Shown here: one piece after another, positions 62,661-64,000 of the stretch
How positions within the stretch are numbered: position 1 is the stretch's first letter
How the letters are laid out: every line of letters begins with the position of its first letter
Assembly (NCBI GenBank): GCA_951799405.1
Contig: OX637341.1
Location: 17,847,659-17,911,658 of the forward strand
Length of the DNA stretch: 64,000 bases
Direction: 5' to 3'
From: Agapetus fuscipes
Lineage: Eukaryota; Arthropoda; Insecta; Trichoptera; Glossosomatidae
Made by a program: the position numbers and the translations under genes
The notes under the pieces: generated by a model
What the model was told of the DNA's origin: nothing
What the model saw: the letters and a program-made list of their open reading frames with translations, nothing else
The model's database searches: none

Positions 62661-63124
62661 CCCATAATTTTGATTTCTGTTTGATTGGAGTTTCGTGCAG
62701 CAGGCCCTTAATGCCCTTCATGTGAATAACACTAAAAAAACACACAACACAGATAATGTGTCTAACCCCCGTATTCACGATCAAAACTGGCACTTCCTTA
62801 AGGGCAAGCTAGCGCTTAGATTGGGGAAATTCATTTCAAGAACAATACTTAAGGTAAAATTAGCGCTTAAGCGCTCCAAAAACTAGCACTCAGGTAAGTA
62901 AGGTCGACACGTATATTAACCAACGCTTAAGCGCTGTCAAAATATTCCGTCATATTTCATTGTTATCACATTTTTTGTTTGATTGTGAATTTACATGAAA
63001 AAATGAATTCTTTCTATAAACATGATTTTTACGAGTGTATTAACATTGTTTTGACGAGTTCATTTACATTGCTTGACCATCAGAATTAGGTTTGTTCTCC
63101 GGTATGGTCTAGGACCATACTGCA

Positions 63125-63390
63125 ATGACAGATGAACTGTCAAAATATTCCGCCGCATTTCATCAGCACATTTTTTGTTTGGTTGTGAATTATTTACATA
63201 AAATAATGAATTCTTTCGATACAGTTGACTTCAACGAGAATAATAACATTGTTTTGTTCAAAAATAGTGTCCCAAGAAAATATATCAGAGACTGTAAAGA
63301 CCCATTTACGTATTACGAAGAGGAAGAATTTAGAAGACGTTTTTGATTGAAAAAATGCGTCGTTCTGTATACAGTTTTGCCGTTGCTCAT
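63125..63390 (+). pseudogene. Harbinger transposase N-terminal remnant
   Basis: Frame 63125-63346 ends VPRKYIRDCKDPFTYYEEEE then FRRRF and a stop. Beyond the stop it continues LKKCVVLYTVLPLL. The YxRDxxDPFxxxxEEEFRxRFRL pattern is the N-terminal signature of Harbinger DDE transposases. The catalytic DDE domain is not present. Confidence 0.7.
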
Positions 63391-63404
63391 TGAGGGTTGC
63401 AAAG

Positions 63405-63512
63405 CCAACGATTTCTTCGATCTGTTATTTTATCTTCTATTACAGGTTTTTCTTTAATCAGAGCCACCAGCAGCTCCTTTTCCGCTGGAGAAAACAACAT
63501 CTTTTTGGCGCT
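63405..63512 (-). pseudogene. Myb/SANT-like protein of Harbinger, N-terminal remnant
   Basis: Minus-strand ATG at 63500 (preceded in frame by SAKK) opens MLFSPAEKELLVALIKEKPV and IEDKITDRRNRW, resembling the Myb/SANT-like domain that accompanies Harbinger transposases and helps them bind DNA and enter the nucleus. It is truncated after about 35 residues. Confidence 0.65.
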
Positions 63513-64000
63513 GAAATCGATCAAAACACTTTACATTGGATATTACATAAATGTATTTTTAAAAACTAATAGAAATTGTACACAAACAAATTCGTACGTA
63601 CGGTTTACTTAAATTAGTAATTGCGTTATACGTACTTATTTGTTGTCAAGTTTTATGCAAAGCTGATATGACATTGAAATTTGAAAGAGGCGGCAATGAT
63701 AAGAGTGAAGTACGCCGAATATCGGTCGGAAGGTACTGACCAATTACAGAGCTGGGTTTTTTCGAGAGCCAATGACAAACCCGTGCGTCTCCTGGGGGTT
63801 GGGCACTACGTTGATTACTGCTTGAGTGTTCTTTGTGAAACAAAACGCTCCAGAATGTCGACCCTTGAGTAAGTGTAGCGCTTGAGTAAGGCACTTAAAT
63901 CAGTTTTGATCGTGAATACGGGGGTAAGTGAAATGATGAAAAATATTGTCCAGTGGCTTCCCAGGATGTCTAAGCAGGTAGTGGGTAGACTATAGCTGAA

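Larger units (their letters stand above)
62766..63924. mobile_element. PIF/Harbinger transposon, internally deleted (1159 bp)
   Basis: Inverted ends CCCCCGTATTCACGATCAAA (about 24 bp matching, extending as imperfect GCGCTTAAG-rich repeats). They are flanked by TAA on both sides (62763-62765 and 63925-63927). It carries remnants of both proteins expected of a Harbinger element: a transposase N-terminus (plus strand) and a Myb/SANT-like DNA-binding protein (minus strand), in convergent arrangement. Confidence 0.88.

Overview
Eukaryotic, AT-rich and gene-poor DNA, almost certainly from an insect and most likely a moth or butterfly. The evidence is the mixture of repeats: tRNA-derived SINEs, 3' ends of RTE and CR1/L2 LINEs, a BEL/Pao LTR retrotransposon, Penelope-like, pogo-like and PIF/Harbinger remnants, and a PR-Set7 copy ending in the insect-type tail HHPWLAL. 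There are no bacterial operons, rRNA operons or CRISPR arrays. The only recognisable host-type gene is a single-exon copy of the histone H4-K20 methyltransferase PR-Set7/KMT5A on the minus strand (7137-7814). Its SET domain is complete, but its probable original N-terminus (7815-7854) lies in another frame.

The dominant component is a roughly 250-bp dispersed element, called family A here, with at least 30 full, partial or decayed copies on both strands. It starts TTCCTTGACTTATAGGTTGG and ends CAACTTAGATT plus a short tandem tail. It falls into sub-types that share the 5' half and differ in 3' half and tail unit. Several copies are split by younger insertions: a TIR MITE (3192-3420), CR1/L2 3' ends (5116-5556 and about 49017-49092), a (TCTA)n-tailed retroposon (13313-13837) and a pogo-like transposon (52244-53947, TA duplication).

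Two tRNA-derived SINE families follow. SINE-B (GGACCGGTCCGTAGTCC head) carries three alternative 3' ends. SINE-C (CCGGTCGATAGCTCAG head) also occurs fused behind a SINE-B body as a dimer. LINE remnants are all 3' ends.

Layout: 0-6 kb, SINEs, two minisatellites (15-bp AGATATC-type and AC-rich) and family A. 6-9 kb, SINE-B, the PR-Set7 copy and an RTE end. 9-15 kb, a tandem segmental duplication, a TA-flanked MITE with a nested SINE and a PIF/Harbinger MITE. 15-31 kb, mixed repeats, a Penelope-like 3' region and a 390-bp near-perfect palindrome. 31-42 kb, a tandem repeat of about 140-157 bp, a 1-kb TIR element full of CGTATAA and AAACGTT motifs, and SINEs. 42.8-48.1 kb, a complete 5303-bp BEL/Pao insertion with 401-bp LTRs, a GTGAT target duplication and a 14-copy 72-bp minisatellite in its leader; it is deleted in gag, protease, RT/RNase H and integrase. 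48-64 kb, further family A copies, the pogo-like element, two CAG-flanked MITEs, a second palindrome and a 1159-bp Harbinger deletion derivative.

The sequence does not show genes acting together. It shows layered transposition, with non-autonomous elements greatly outnumbering anything that could encode its own machinery. All boundaries and identities were read by eye, and small exons of spliced host genes could have been missed.
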